Assembly (NCBI GenBank): GCA_964447175.1
Contig: CAYURP010000027.1
Span: 1 to 37,991 of the forward strand
Length of the DNA: 37,991 nucleotides
Source: CAYURP01 sp964447175
Lineage (GTDB): Bacteria > Zixibacteria > MSB-5A5 > SM23-73-2
Direction: 5' to 3'
Made by a program: the position numbers and the translations under genes. Position 1 is the first letter of the stretch; the number at the start of each line of letters is the position of its first letter. The notes under the pieces were generated by a model that was not told the DNA's origin, made no database searches, and was given only the letters and a program-made list of their open reading frames with translations. Shown here in pieces: positions 31,599-37,991 of the stretch.

Positions 31599-32876
31599 GT
31601 GAGAAACAGATTCGCTGAATTTATGATGATTCTCGGATTAACATTTGGATTTATGTTTTTTCCCTTTACAGCTTTATCACAGGAAAAAGATCCATCTGAT
31701 ACCCTGTTTGAAGACGATCCTTTTGCCCATTCCCTGTATGATAAAATGAACCAGGCCCTGCTGGATGCCCAGACCCTGTCCTACCAGAGCCTGTATCATC
31801 TGGAGATGCCCAATCTTCCGCCTATTATATGCCAGTATAAGCTCTGGATGAAAAAACCCAACTATGCCCGCATGGAAGCTTACACTATGGGGTCATTAAG
31901 GGGAATTCTGGTGGGCGATGGTGATTATTTCTGGATTTACTGGCCCAACGGACGGCCCAAGTACAACTATGAAGACCTGGATGAGTATGTGAAGACTCGC
32001 TTTAACGTTTACACCAAGGTGTTAAGCCCCCTGGGCCACCATTCACTGGCGCATATGATCGACAAGTTAGGGGCAGGCACGGTAATGACTATAATCGAAC
32101 CCAGCGTTTTTCATGGCTATATCGATCCTTTTGATTATTACCTGGACGGTGTAAGAAGTTTAGGCACAGAAAAAATTAATCAAGAGGACTGCGATATAAT
32201 CGAGGTCAGTTTAGCGGATGGCCAGCGAATCAGACAGCTCTGGCTATCTCAAGAAGACCATATTCCCAGAAAGCTCAAAGAGACAATCAAGCTGGGGCAA
32301 AACCTGATCAAAGATGAGGTGTGGACAGACATAGCCATTAACCAGCAAATGGAAGATGACAAGTTCTCCTGGAAGCCGCCAGAGGACTGGAAGGAGTGGC
32401 AGTTAGCCGATTTCAGGCAGGGGCTTTTGAAACCGGGAACTGAAGCACCAGACTTTGACCTAAAATTAGCGGACGGAAAAAGGTTTAAACTTTCGGAACA
32501 GCGGGGAAAGGTAATATGGCTTATGTTCTGGCGAGCCGGATGCCAGGCCTGCCGGGAGGAAATGCCCTATCTTTCTGGGTTATACAGAAAGTATAAAGAC
32601 AAAGGGCTGTTGGTCTTAGGATTCGATTTTGCAGACGAGAAAAAGATTGCCCTGGATTTTCTCAAGGATAACTCGGCTGATTTTCTCAATATCATCGATG
32701 CCTCCGAACCCGCACAAAAGGTGTTTTTCCGGGATTACCAAAAAATGGAAGGAATGAGCGGCGTACCGCTTAACTACATCATTGACCGGGAAGGTAAGAT
32801 TGTAAATGGCTGGTATGGCCATGACACAGAAACCAAGCCCTGGGTTAAGGCTCTAAAAAAAGCAGGAATAGAATGA
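31599..32876 (+). CDS. LolA-like/TlpA-like periplasmic thioredoxin fusion
   Basis: 425 residues from a GTG start. A hydrophobic N-terminus (about 9-27, ending ALSQ) acts as a signal peptide. Residues about 40-270 look like an outer-membrane lipoprotein carrier/DUF2092-type beta-barrel half (YKLWMKKPNYARMEAYTMG, VGDGDYFWIYWP). From 280, LKPGTEAPDFDLKLADGK opens a TlpA/ResA-type thioredoxin domain with the redox pair C315-Q-A-C318 (FWRAGCQACREEMP) and the cis-Pro in GMSGVPLNYIID. It probably acts as a periplasmic thiol-disulfide reductase. Its insertion between batC and batD is unusual and fits the redox theme of the operon. Confidence 0.8.
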   Translation: MRNRFAEFMMILGLTFGFMFFPFTALSQEKDPSDTLFEDDPFAHSLYDKMNQALLDAQTLSYQSLYHLEMPNLPPIICQYKLWMKKPNYARMEAYTMGSLRGILVGDGDYFWIYWPNGRPKYNYEDLDEYVKTRFNVYTKVLSPLGHHSLAHMIDKLGAGTVMTIIEPSVFHGYIDPFDYYLDGVRSLGTEKINQEDCDIIEVSLADGQRIRQLWLSQEDHIPRKLKETIKLGQNLIKDEVWTDIAINQQMEDDKFSWKPPEDWKEWQLADFRQGLLKPGTEAPDFDLKLADGKRFKLSEQRGKVIWLMFWRAGCQACREEMPYLSGLYRKYKDKGLLVLGFDFADEKKIALDFLKDNSADFLNIIDASEPAQKVFFRDYQKMEGMSGVPLNYIIDREGKIVNGWYGHDTETKPWVKALKKAGIE

Positions 32877-32897
32877 GAAGTATAGAGTGAAAGTTAA

Positions 32898-32915
32898 GAG
32901 TAGAGAGTAAAGAGT
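32898..32915 (+). repeat. Purine-rich 18-mer, copy 2
   Basis: Identical to 12647-12664 and followed at once by another GAGAGTTT unit. It fills the 48-base gap between the thioredoxin gene and batD, immediately before the batD start. Confidence 0.65.
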
Positions 32916-32924
32916 AGAGAGTTT

Positions 32925-34748
32925 ATGATAGTGAAAAAAACATTTATTTTATCTGTAATCGTATGGATTGCTATATTTACGATGATGGTGGAGGCTAAGG
33001 ACATACACTTTGAAGCATCGGTAGACCGGACTCAAGTTACCTTAGACGACCAGATCACCTTCACCGTAACCGTTTCCGGGGATGTCAAGTCCGTTCCCAA
33101 ACCCACCTTACCCAGCCTAAATGATTTTGTGATCTACTCCTCCGGCACCAGCCAGAACTGGTCCTTTGTGAACGGAAAGGTCTTCTCCTCAGTTGCCTTT
33201 AATTACATTCTGGTTCCCAAATCCGAGGGTAAATTCACCATTCCCCCGCTTGAGATAAACCTGGACGGGACAACCTACAAAACCCAGCCCATCACCATCA
33301 CCGTATCTCAGGGAGCCGCAGAGCCGGAAGCTCAAGCCCCGCCTGATACGACAAAACCAACAACTAAATCAGAGAAGACAACGGATCTCTTTGTCAACAC
33401 GACAGTAGACAAAACCAAATGCTATGTAAACGAGCAGATCACCTTAACCTTCAAATTCTTTCAGGGAGTTAGACTTTTCAGCAATCCCGAGTATTCGCCT
33501 CCCACTCTCACCGGCTTCTGGGTGGAGGATCTGCCTCCCCAGAAACAGTATTACCAGACCATAAATGGGCGGCAGTATTTTGTCACTGAAGTAAAAACAG
33601 CCCTCTTCCCGACTGCTGCAGGTAAACAAACCATCGGCGAAGCCTCGCTCAAGTGCAAGGTGGAGGATTTAAGATCAGTCTTTGACCGGGATCCTTTCAG
33701 CATCCTGGATAAGGACTGGATGGATATGTTCAAGCAGGGAAAGCCGCAGATACTGAGGTCAAAACCCATGAATATCGAGGTTTTGCCCTTGCCGGATCAG
33801 GGCAAGCCAGATGATTTCAAAGGATCGGTCGGCGATTTCAGGATAGCATCCATTGTGGACAAGAAAAAAGTGGAAGCCGGACAGCCTATAACTTTGAAAA
33901 TAAACATAGCCGGCACAGGCAACATAAAATCAGTTTCCGAACCCGTATTGCCGGAGCTGGAGGATTTCAGGGTTTACAGTTCAGGCAGCTCGGAGAACAT
34001 CTCCAAGGAAAACTACATTTTGCAGGGAACGAAAATCTATGAACAGGTTTTAATCCCCACAAAGGCAGGAAACTATACCATCCCGCCTTTGAGCTTTTCC
34101 TATTTCGATCTGAAAACAAAGGAATACAAAACCCTTAAAACAAATCCGGTAGTGATCACATCCTTACCTGCAGCCGAAACCTCGCCTTTTGCTGCCACTC
34201 CCATATCCAAATCCGAAATAGGCATAGTTCCCAAAGACATCCGGCACATAAAATCAGTCCCGGATGTTTTAGAGAAACATGGTGGCTCGCTTTACAAAAA
34301 TCCCTTGTTTCTTCTCCTGCAGATTTTTCCTCTGGCAGCTCTGGTAATCGCTTTAAGGTATAAAAAACATCATGAAAAGCTAAACAGCGACGTAGCCTAT
34401 GCCCGGCTGAGAAAGTCACACAAGTTAGCTAAAAGGAGATTAGACCAGGCAAAAAAGCTCCTGTCCGTGGATAAAAAGAACGAATTCTATTCAGAGGTAG
34501 CCAGAACCATCACCCTTTACATCGGGGATAAACTGAACCAGCCTGGATTCGGATTGACCAAAGATCAGATAATATCAGAGCTGTCCTTAAAGGGAGTGGA
34601 AAGGGAAAGAATAAACGAAATAATCGGTTATCTGGAGCAGTGTGACTTTGCCCGATTCGCTCCCTCCTCATCCGGCACAGATGAGATGAAAAACTTTTTA
34701 AGGTCAGTGGAAAAAACCATTGTCAAGTTAGAGCAGTGTTTAGGATAG
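32925..34748 (+). CDS. batD: BatD, full-length
   Basis: 607 residues: a signal peptide (about 1-24), three BatD beta-sandwich domains (starting near VDRTQVTLDDQITFTVTV, VDKTKCYVNEQITLTFKF and VDKKKVEAGQPITLKINI), a membrane span near residue 470 (LFLLLQIFPLAALVIAL), and a cytoplasmic helical domain ending QCDFARFAPS (C573). NEFYSEVARTITLYIGDKL and LTKDQIISELSLKG align with the C-terminal modules of the two short BatD-like proteins. It belongs to the aerotolerance complex and its biochemical role is unknown. It ends 3 bases before batE. Confidence 0.92.
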   Translation: MIVKKTFILSVIVWIAIFTMMVEAKDIHFEASVDRTQVTLDDQITFTVTVSGDVKSVPKPTLPSLNDFVIYSSGTSQNWSFVNGKVFSSVAFNYILVPKSEGKFTIPPLEINLDGTTYKTQPITITVSQGAAEPEAQAPPDTTKPTTKSEKTTDLFVNTTVDKTKCYVNEQITLTFKFFQGVRLFSNPEYSPPTLTGFWVEDLPPQKQYYQTINGRQYFVTEVKTALFPTAAGKQTIGEASLKCKVEDLRSVFDRDPFSILDKDWMDMFKQGKPQILRSKPMNIEVLPLPDQGKPDDFKGSVGDFRIASIVDKKKVEAGQPITLKINIAGTGNIKSVSEPVLPELEDFRVYSSGSSENISKENYILQGTKIYEQVLIPTKAGNYTIPPLSFSYFDLKTKEYKTLKTNPVVITSLPAAETSPFAATPISKSEIGIVPKDIRHIKSVPDVLEKHGGSLYKNPLFLLLQIFPLAALVIALRYKKHHEKLNSDVAYARLRKSHKLAKRRLDQAKKLLSVDKKNEFYSEVARTITLYIGDKLNQPGFGLTKDQIISELSLKGVERERINEIIGYLEQCDFARFAPSSSGTDEMKNFLRSVEKTIVKLEQCLG

Positions 34749-34751
34749 AAA

Positions 34752-35516
34752 ATGTTGAAGAAAATCTTTTTACTCATATTAGTTTCGATTTTCATTCTTT
34801 TATCTGGCACACAGTCAAAGTGTCAGGATGTTTTAGAGCTGTACCAGCAGGGCAATCAATATTATGATCAAGGGGAATTTGACAAGGCTATAGAATCTTA
34901 TCAAAAGATAATTCAGGCTGGCCTTGATAATTCCAAAGTCTATTATAATCTGGGCAATGCCTATTTCCGCCAAGGCGAGCTGGGCAATGCCATATTGAAT
35001 TACCGTAGAGCAGAGAGATTAGACCCCCGGGACGAGGACATCAAAGCCAATATCGAATATGTCAAGCTTTATACCCTGGATAAGATAGATCTGGAGAACG
35101 TAAACCTCGTCTCCAGCATTATGAAATCCATTTTAGACCGTGCAACTTTAGACGAGTGGACCCTGCTTGTTTCCGGCATCTATTTTCTGGGAATTATACT
35201 GGGAATCTTCTTGGTTTTCTTAGACCGGCTTTTGCGGCCCCTTTTGATCGTTTTAATAATCCTGATAATACTTTTGATTCTGAGCGGATCGCTTTTATAT
35301 GCCAAGATAAGAACGGAGGCTCTAATAGAGAGAGGCGTAGTCATAGAAGCAGAAACCGACGTCCGTTCCGGACCCGGAGATGACTACACCCTCCAGTTCA
35401 CCGCGCACGAGGGTTTGGAGTTTCAGATAAAAGACCAGCAAGAAGGCTGGAATCTAATTGTTCTCCCCAACGGCGTAATGGGCTGGCTGGAAAAACAAAC
35501 CATCGAAAAAATCTAA
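34752..35516 (+). CDS. batE: BatE, TPR protein with SH3-like domain
   Basis: 254 residues: a signal peptide (about 1-24), two TPR units (LYQQGNQYYDQGEFDKAIESYQKII split across about 30-50, then NLGNAYFRQGELGNAILNYR), two membrane helices (about 137-157 and 163-187), and a C-terminal bacterial SH3 domain (TDVRSGPGDDYTLQFTAHEG, then NGVMGWLEKQ). This domain order is standard for BatE. It is the last gene of the operon. A palindromic repeat 8 bases after its stop may serve as an end structure. Confidence 0.9.
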   Translation: MLKKIFLLILVSIFILLSGTQSKCQDVLELYQQGNQYYDQGEFDKAIESYQKIIQAGLDNSKVYYNLGNAYFRQGELGNAILNYRRAERLDPRDEDIKANIEYVKLYTLDKIDLENVNLVSSIMKSILDRATLDEWTLLVSGIYFLGIILGIFLVFLDRLLRPLLIVLIILIILLILSGSLLYAKIRTEALIERGVVIEAETDVRSGPGDDYTLQFTAHEGLEFQIKDQQEGWNLIVLPNGVMGWLEKQTIEKI

Positions 35517-35523
35517 AATTCAT

Positions 35524-35576
35524 TTGGAGTGTCAAGCTTTAGCTTGACCAAGTGAACATAAATGTTCACACTCCAA
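35524..35576. repeat. Three-way-junction palindrome A
   Basis: Outer stem TTGGAGTG (35524-35531) with CACTCCAA (35569-35576). It encloses hairpin 1, TCAAGCT (35532-35538)/AGCTTGA (35541-35547), and hairpin 2, TGAACAT (35553-35559)/ATGTTCA (35562-35568), joined by CCAAG. No unpaired base lies between the outer stem and hairpin 1 or after hairpin 2. A second copy with a longer first arm is at 36353-36429. Confidence 0.85.
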
Positions 35577-35589
35577 TTTTCACAATTGT

Positions 35590-35618
35590 AACACACCTTG
35601 GGGACAAGGTGTGCTACC
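35590..35618. repeat. CACACCTTG/CAAGGTGTG palindrome, copy 2
   Basis: A 29-base unit with CACACCTTG (35592-35600), loop GGGA and CAAGGTGTG (35605-35613), followed by CTACC. The 29 bases are identical at 36573-36601, and the stem recurs at 6489-6524. It lies 13 bases after palindrome A and next to the end of the CPBP gene. Confidence 0.85.
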
Positions 35619-35627
35619 AATTAAAGG

Positions 35628-36311
35628 TTAAGTTAAATCTTTAATAAGTCCTATTATCGTACCTGTGATATTAAAGAGCATATGGATGATTATTGGAGGG
35701 ATAAGACTTTGTATTTTTTCGCGATAATGACCAGCGATAATTCCCATAATAAAAGCAGAAATCACAATGGAGAATACTGAAAAGCTGTCCAGACCGGTCA
35801 TAAATAAAGGCAAATGCATTGCCCCAAAAAACAATGCAGCAAAAAGAACAGGTAAGCTGATTCTGAATCCAAAAATCGAAAAGCCGAATATTTCCAAAGG
35901 AGAAAGATAGCTCTGAACCAGACCTCGGCTCAAAACCTCCTCTGCTATACTGGCAAAAATCCAGATTAAAATCACTACCTGAATAAAAGAGAAGTCCTCT
36001 GTGCCTGGTGGCGGATTGATTGGTAAATATAGAGTGGTGCTGGTGAGGATAAGTCCGGCAATAAGACCAACTATAATGGTCTGTTTTAATCTCAGGTTCT
36101 CCCCTATTTTAAAGCCATAATCTGAGATTTTGCCTTTGCTCAGAATCAGGATCAAAATAAACGAAAAAACAAACATCCCTACGTGCATCAGGTTAGGACT
36201 GTTAGTAGAGGCAACCACCAAAGATGACAGGATCAACACCACCAAACCAAAAAGAAGGGCAACGATGATCCTGAGAATGGCAGAACCAATTCCTATTTTT
36301 TGCGAATCCAT
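35628..36311 (-). CDS. CPBP family intramembrane metalloprotease
   Basis: 227 residues from the ATG at 36311, supported by AAGGAG eight bases upstream; a longer frame to 36422 would run into palindrome B. About seven to eight membrane helices. The CPBP (Abi/CAAX-like, M79) motifs are present: EEVLSRG (E-E-x3-R), FFGAMHL with a zinc-binding His, and HMLFNITG near the C-terminus. The family includes CAAX prenyl-protein processing enzymes and bacterial proteins linked to bacteriocin self-immunity; the substrate here is unknown. The gene is flanked on both sides by direct copies of palindromic repeats, so it may be a mobile or duplicated cassette. Confidence 0.85.
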   Translation of the reverse strand: MDSQKIGIGSAILRIIVALLFGLVVLILSSLVVASTNSPNLMHVGMFVFSFILILILSKGKISDYGFKIGENLRLKQTIIVGLIAGLILTSTTLYLPINPPPGTEDFSFIQVVILIWIFASIAEEVLSRGLVQSYLSPLEIFGFSIFGFRISLPVLFAALFFGAMHLPLFMTGLDSFSVFSIVISAFIMGIIAGHYREKIQSLIPPIIIHMLFNITGTIIGLIKDLT

Positions 36312-36352
36312 TTTCTCTTCTCCTTTATTAATCTCTTTCAATCCAACCACCA

Positions 36353-36429
36353 TTGGAGTGTCAAGCCCCGCCCGAAACGGGATCTTCGACTTCAGCTTGA
36401 CCAAGTGAACATAAATGTTCACACTCCAA
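36353..36429. repeat. Three-way-junction palindrome B (longer first arm)
   Basis: Same outer stem (TTGGAGTG 36353-36360, CACTCCAA 36422-36429) and same second hairpin as palindrome A. The first arm TCAAGC (36361-36366)/GCTTGA (36395-36400) carries 28 extra bases with an internal CCCG-AAA-CGGG hairpin. It has the same orientation as copy A, on the other side of the CPBP gene. Confidence 0.85.
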
Positions 36430-36465
36430 ATCCGTTGTCGGTTTTCTGTTAACCGTTGACTGACT

Positions 36466-36532
36466 AGTTTGTAGGTACGAATTCATTCGTGCTTTTTTTA
36501 GCATCCCGCACTTTGCGGGATGCCTACAAACT
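36466..36532. repeat. Third three-way-junction palindrome, unrelated in sequence
   Basis: Outer stem AGTTTGTAG (36466-36474) with CTACAAACT (36524-36532). It encloses ACGAAT/ATTCGT (36477-36482, 36485-36490), a T-rich linker, and a 10-bp hairpin GCATCCCGCA (36501-36510) with TGCGGGATGC (36514-36523). The architecture equals that of palindromes A and B although the sequence differs. Confidence 0.8.
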
Positions 36533-36543
36533 CAACAATGTAG

Positions 36544-36565
36544 GGACAGACCTTTAGGTCTGTCC
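36544..36565. repeat. GGACAGACCT/AGGTCTGTCC hairpin
   Basis: GGACAGACCT (36544-36553) and AGGTCTGTCC (36556-36565) form a perfect 10-bp stem with only TT between, so the tip probably opens to a larger loop. It is part of the palindrome battery between the ubiA-like and CPBP genes. Confidence 0.75.
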
Positions 36566-36572
36566 AAGTGAT

Positions 36573-36601
36573 AACACACCTTGGGGACAAGGTGTGCTAC
36601 C
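36573..36601. repeat. CACACCTTG/CAAGGTGTG palindrome, copy 3
   Basis: 29 bases identical to 35590-35618, in the same orientation. It ends 3 bases before the ubiA-like stop codon at 36605. It lacks a U-tract, so it is not a standard terminator, though it may protect mRNA ends. Confidence 0.85.
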
Positions 36602-36604
36602 GAT

Positions 36605-37501
36605 TTAAATCACTCTTGCCAGTATATATCCAATTCCTAAAAATAACTGCGTAAATAACACCACCATAATATTTGCTCCCTGTGCAGGAACCAACTTATT
36701 CATATCTTTATGTGCAAATGAACCACTAATTGCCTTTAACGCAAAGGGCAAAGTAAGTAATGCAATCAATGTAAAGAGAGGCATAATATGCAATATCACA
36801 CCCAGGACAATCCACATATAAACCAACAAGGTTAATGCTGTATAGATTCTGGCAGCTTTGTCCTTGCCTAATATTATAGGCAATGTTTTTCTTTTCCCGA
36901 CTTTATCTGCCTCCGTATCGGGAAATTCGTTCAAAAGCAGAAGATTGCAAACCAGAATGCCTGAGGGTATGGTGGCATAAAGTGCAGAGTATGAAAAGCC
37001 CTGGGTTAGGATAATATAGATTCCTAAAACGGGCAAGGTTCCCATTCCCAGGCCTGCACAGAACTCAGGCATGCCAAATCCTATTTTTGCGAAATAGGTG
37101 TTATAGAAAAACACGAACAAAGTTCCAATAATGAAAATAGGCAAAAGAAGCCACCCCACCGCGAATATGAAATAAACTCCTATAGGAATTGCCAGGATAA
37201 AAGAGATAGTCCCAAACCAGAAAACTTTTTTTGCAGAAAGATCTCCTGCCACCAAAATACCACTTCCCCCGCTGAAAGGGGTTCTCTGGGTTTTCAGGTC
37301 AATTCCGGATTTATAGTCGAAATAGTCATTCAAGGTATTCACGGCTATATGCACCAGGAGAAGCCCTACCAGCACCAAAATAGTATGCAAAGGGTGAAAA
37401 ACTCCATCGTAAAATGCCATCGCAGTTCCTAAAATTACCAGAACCAGAGAAAGTGTAAGAAACTGCGGCCTCGTTTCTAGGAAATAAATTTTAAAACTCA
37501 T
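36605..37501 (-). CDS. UbiA-family prenyltransferase (MenA-like)
   Basis: 298 residues with eight or nine membrane helices. The first Asp-rich motif is NTLNDYFDYKSGID (N58-D59 to D68), followed by PFSGGSGILVAGDLS, a pattern seen in 1,4-dihydroxy-2-naphthoate prenyltransferases. The second Asp motif is LLNEFPDTEADKVGKRKTLP. These bind the Mg-diphosphate of the polyprenyl donor. A role in menaquinone synthesis is likely, but the window holds no other men genes, so related activities of the superfamily remain possible. The ATG at 37501 has no strong Shine-Dalgarno. A 9-bp inverted repeat lies 43-72 bases upstream. Confidence 0.85.
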   Translation of the reverse strand: MSFKIYFLETRPQFLTLSLVLVILGTAMAFYDGVFHPLHTILVLVGLLLVHIAVNTLNDYFDYKSGIDLKTQRTPFSGGSGILVAGDLSAKKVFWFGTISFILAIPIGVYFIFAVGWLLLPIFIIGTLFVFFYNTYFAKIGFGMPEFCAGLGMGTLPVLGIYIILTQGFSYSALYATIPSGILVCNLLLLNEFPDTEADKVGKRKTLPIILGKDKAARIYTALTLLVYMWIVLGVILHIMPLFTLIALLTLPFALKAISGSFAHKDMNKLVPAQGANIMVVLFTQLFLGIGYILARVI

Positions 37502-37543
37502 TTATGGCTCCTATTATTGATGCTCAGGAATAGGAATTCCCGA

Positions 37544-37573
37544 AGCTATTAGCATCAGCATTTACTAATAGCT
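37544..37573. other. Inverted repeat upstream of the ubiA-like gene
   Basis: AGCTATTAG (37544-37552) and CTAATAGCT (37565-37573), a perfect 9-bp stem with a 12-base loop, lie between the ubiA-like start and the end of the 82-residue gene. It could be an operator or an end hairpin of the upstream gene; there is no T-run. Confidence 0.4.
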
Positions 37574-37611
37574 ATGCATCACAAAATACTCTGTTATTTA
37601 ATAACATATAA

Positions 37612-37860
37612 TCAGCTGGAATATTCATCGTCTAGTTCTTTAGCAATTTCTCTCAAGTTAGTTAATTCCATTTTTACAAAACATGCAAAAATATATGCTG
37701 TTTTGTCATTTATTGTTGGTTCTTGTTTATCTATAAACCTTTTAAAATACATTTCCAACTCTGAAACTGGGTATTCTAACCATTCATAAAGGGATTTAAT
37801 AGAAACATAAGTGTCGATTTCGATACCCCTCTTTGCAAGCGATTCTTTTAGATCATCCAT
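37612..37860 (-). CDS. Hypothetical protein, 82 residues
   Basis: I do not recognise it. It is a soluble, acidic, helical protein (DDLKESLAKRGIEIDTYVS, YEWLEYPVSELEMYFKRFID, LTNLREIAKELDDEYSS) without signal peptide or membrane span. Its ATG overlaps the end of an upstream frame by 8 bases, which supports real, coupled translation. The base composition is AT-rich compared with the ubiA-like gene. Size and coupling would fit a small accessory module such as a toxin-antitoxin partner, but no motif supports that. Confidence 0.5.
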   Translation of the reverse strand: MDDLKESLAKRGIEIDTYVSIKSLYEWLEYPVSELEMYFKRFIDKQEPTINDKTAYIFACFVKMELTNLREIAKELDDEYSS

Positions 37861-37991
37861 AATTTTCTTTATCTGTTTTATAAACCAGTGTAGATTGGGT
37901 ATGTTTATAAATATCTAATATTTTTGAATTACATTCAGATACATTTTCAATAATAAGATCGTCAGAATAAGAATTATTAATAGAGGTATCA
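37853..37991 (-). CDS. Partial unknown gene at the right edge
   Basis: The minus strand is open from the window edge for 45 codons to a TGA at 37855-37853, overlapping the next gene's ATG by 8 bases. The visible end is hydrophilic and rich in Ser, Asn and Asp (NNSYSDDLIIENVSECNS, then KHTQSTLVYKTDKENYG). No family can be assigned from this fragment. The tight overlap suggests that it forms an operon with the 82-residue gene. Confidence 0.4.
   Translation of the reverse strand, partial: DTSINNSYSDDLIIENVSECNSKILDIYKHTQSTLVYKTDKENYG

Noticed and set aside
36312..36422. Upstream start of the CPBP protein
   Set aside because: The extension is encoded by palindrome B, and a strong Shine-Dalgarno supports the ATG at 36311.
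35524..36601. CRISPR array
   Set aside because: The repeats are palindromic, few and irregularly spaced around a gene, with no spacer pattern and no cas genes.

Overview
The window looks like a scaffold from an uncultured Gram-negative-type bacterium, most likely of the FCB assemblage (candidate division Zixibacteria or a neighbour). This placement is an inference from gene content. The evidence is secreted proteins with dockerin-like C-terminal repeats, one secreted protease with a T9SS-like 'SQNYPNPFN' C-terminal module, a full Bat (aerotolerance) operon with MoxR and DUF58 genes, a lipoprotein with a clear lipobox, TatA, and moderate-to-low GC. A run of exactly 100 N (1794-1893) marks a scaffold gap.

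Left to right: a helix-hairpin-helix DNA repair protein runs off the left edge on the minus strand. A plus-strand osmolyte cluster follows (618-5864): glucosyl-3-phosphoglycerate synthase (interrupted by the gap), MOFRL glycerate kinase (N-terminus lost in the gap), a second GT-A glycosyltransferase, an MscS-related membrane protein and a mannosyl/glucosyl-3-phosphoglycerate phosphatase. Together they suggest synthesis of glucosylglycerate or mannosylglucosylglycerate. Next comes a small lipoprotein gene on the minus strand, then an accessory, AT-rich interval (6.4-8.0 kb) with batteries of perfect hairpins, a possible degenerate membrane-protein gene and an orphan 160-residue gene.

The housekeeping block is tRNA-Leu(UAG)-tig-clpP-clpX-engB-purA (8764-13964). 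ClpP carries Asn at the position of the catalytic Asp. A bidirectional terminator separates this block from three large minus-strand genes for secreted proteases: clostripain-type C11 fused to a beta-helix and a dockerin-like end, M28 with a T9SS-like tail, and gingipain-type C25 with a dockerin-like end.

From a divergent promoter region, the plus strand carries an enlarged Bat operon (23739-35516): a BatD-like protein, MoxR, DUF58, TatA, a TPR/SurA-like protein without its PPIase domain, a second BatD-like protein, BatA, BatB, BatC, a TlpA-like thioredoxin, BatD and BatE. The three BatD-type proteins share a cytoplasmic C-terminal module with a CD-(L/F)-x-(K/R)-F-A motif. Convergent to the operon are a CPBP membrane protease gene and a UbiA/MenA prenyltransferase gene. 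The CPBP gene is bracketed by direct copies of composite palindromic repeats that can fold as three-way junctions. The window ends with two overlapping minus-strand genes of unknown function.

The most interesting signals are the modular palindromic repeats (with compensatory base changes) that bracket accessory genes, the Asp-to-Asn change in ClpP, and the three-paralogue Bat operon with built-in TatA, chaperone-like and thioredoxin-like members.
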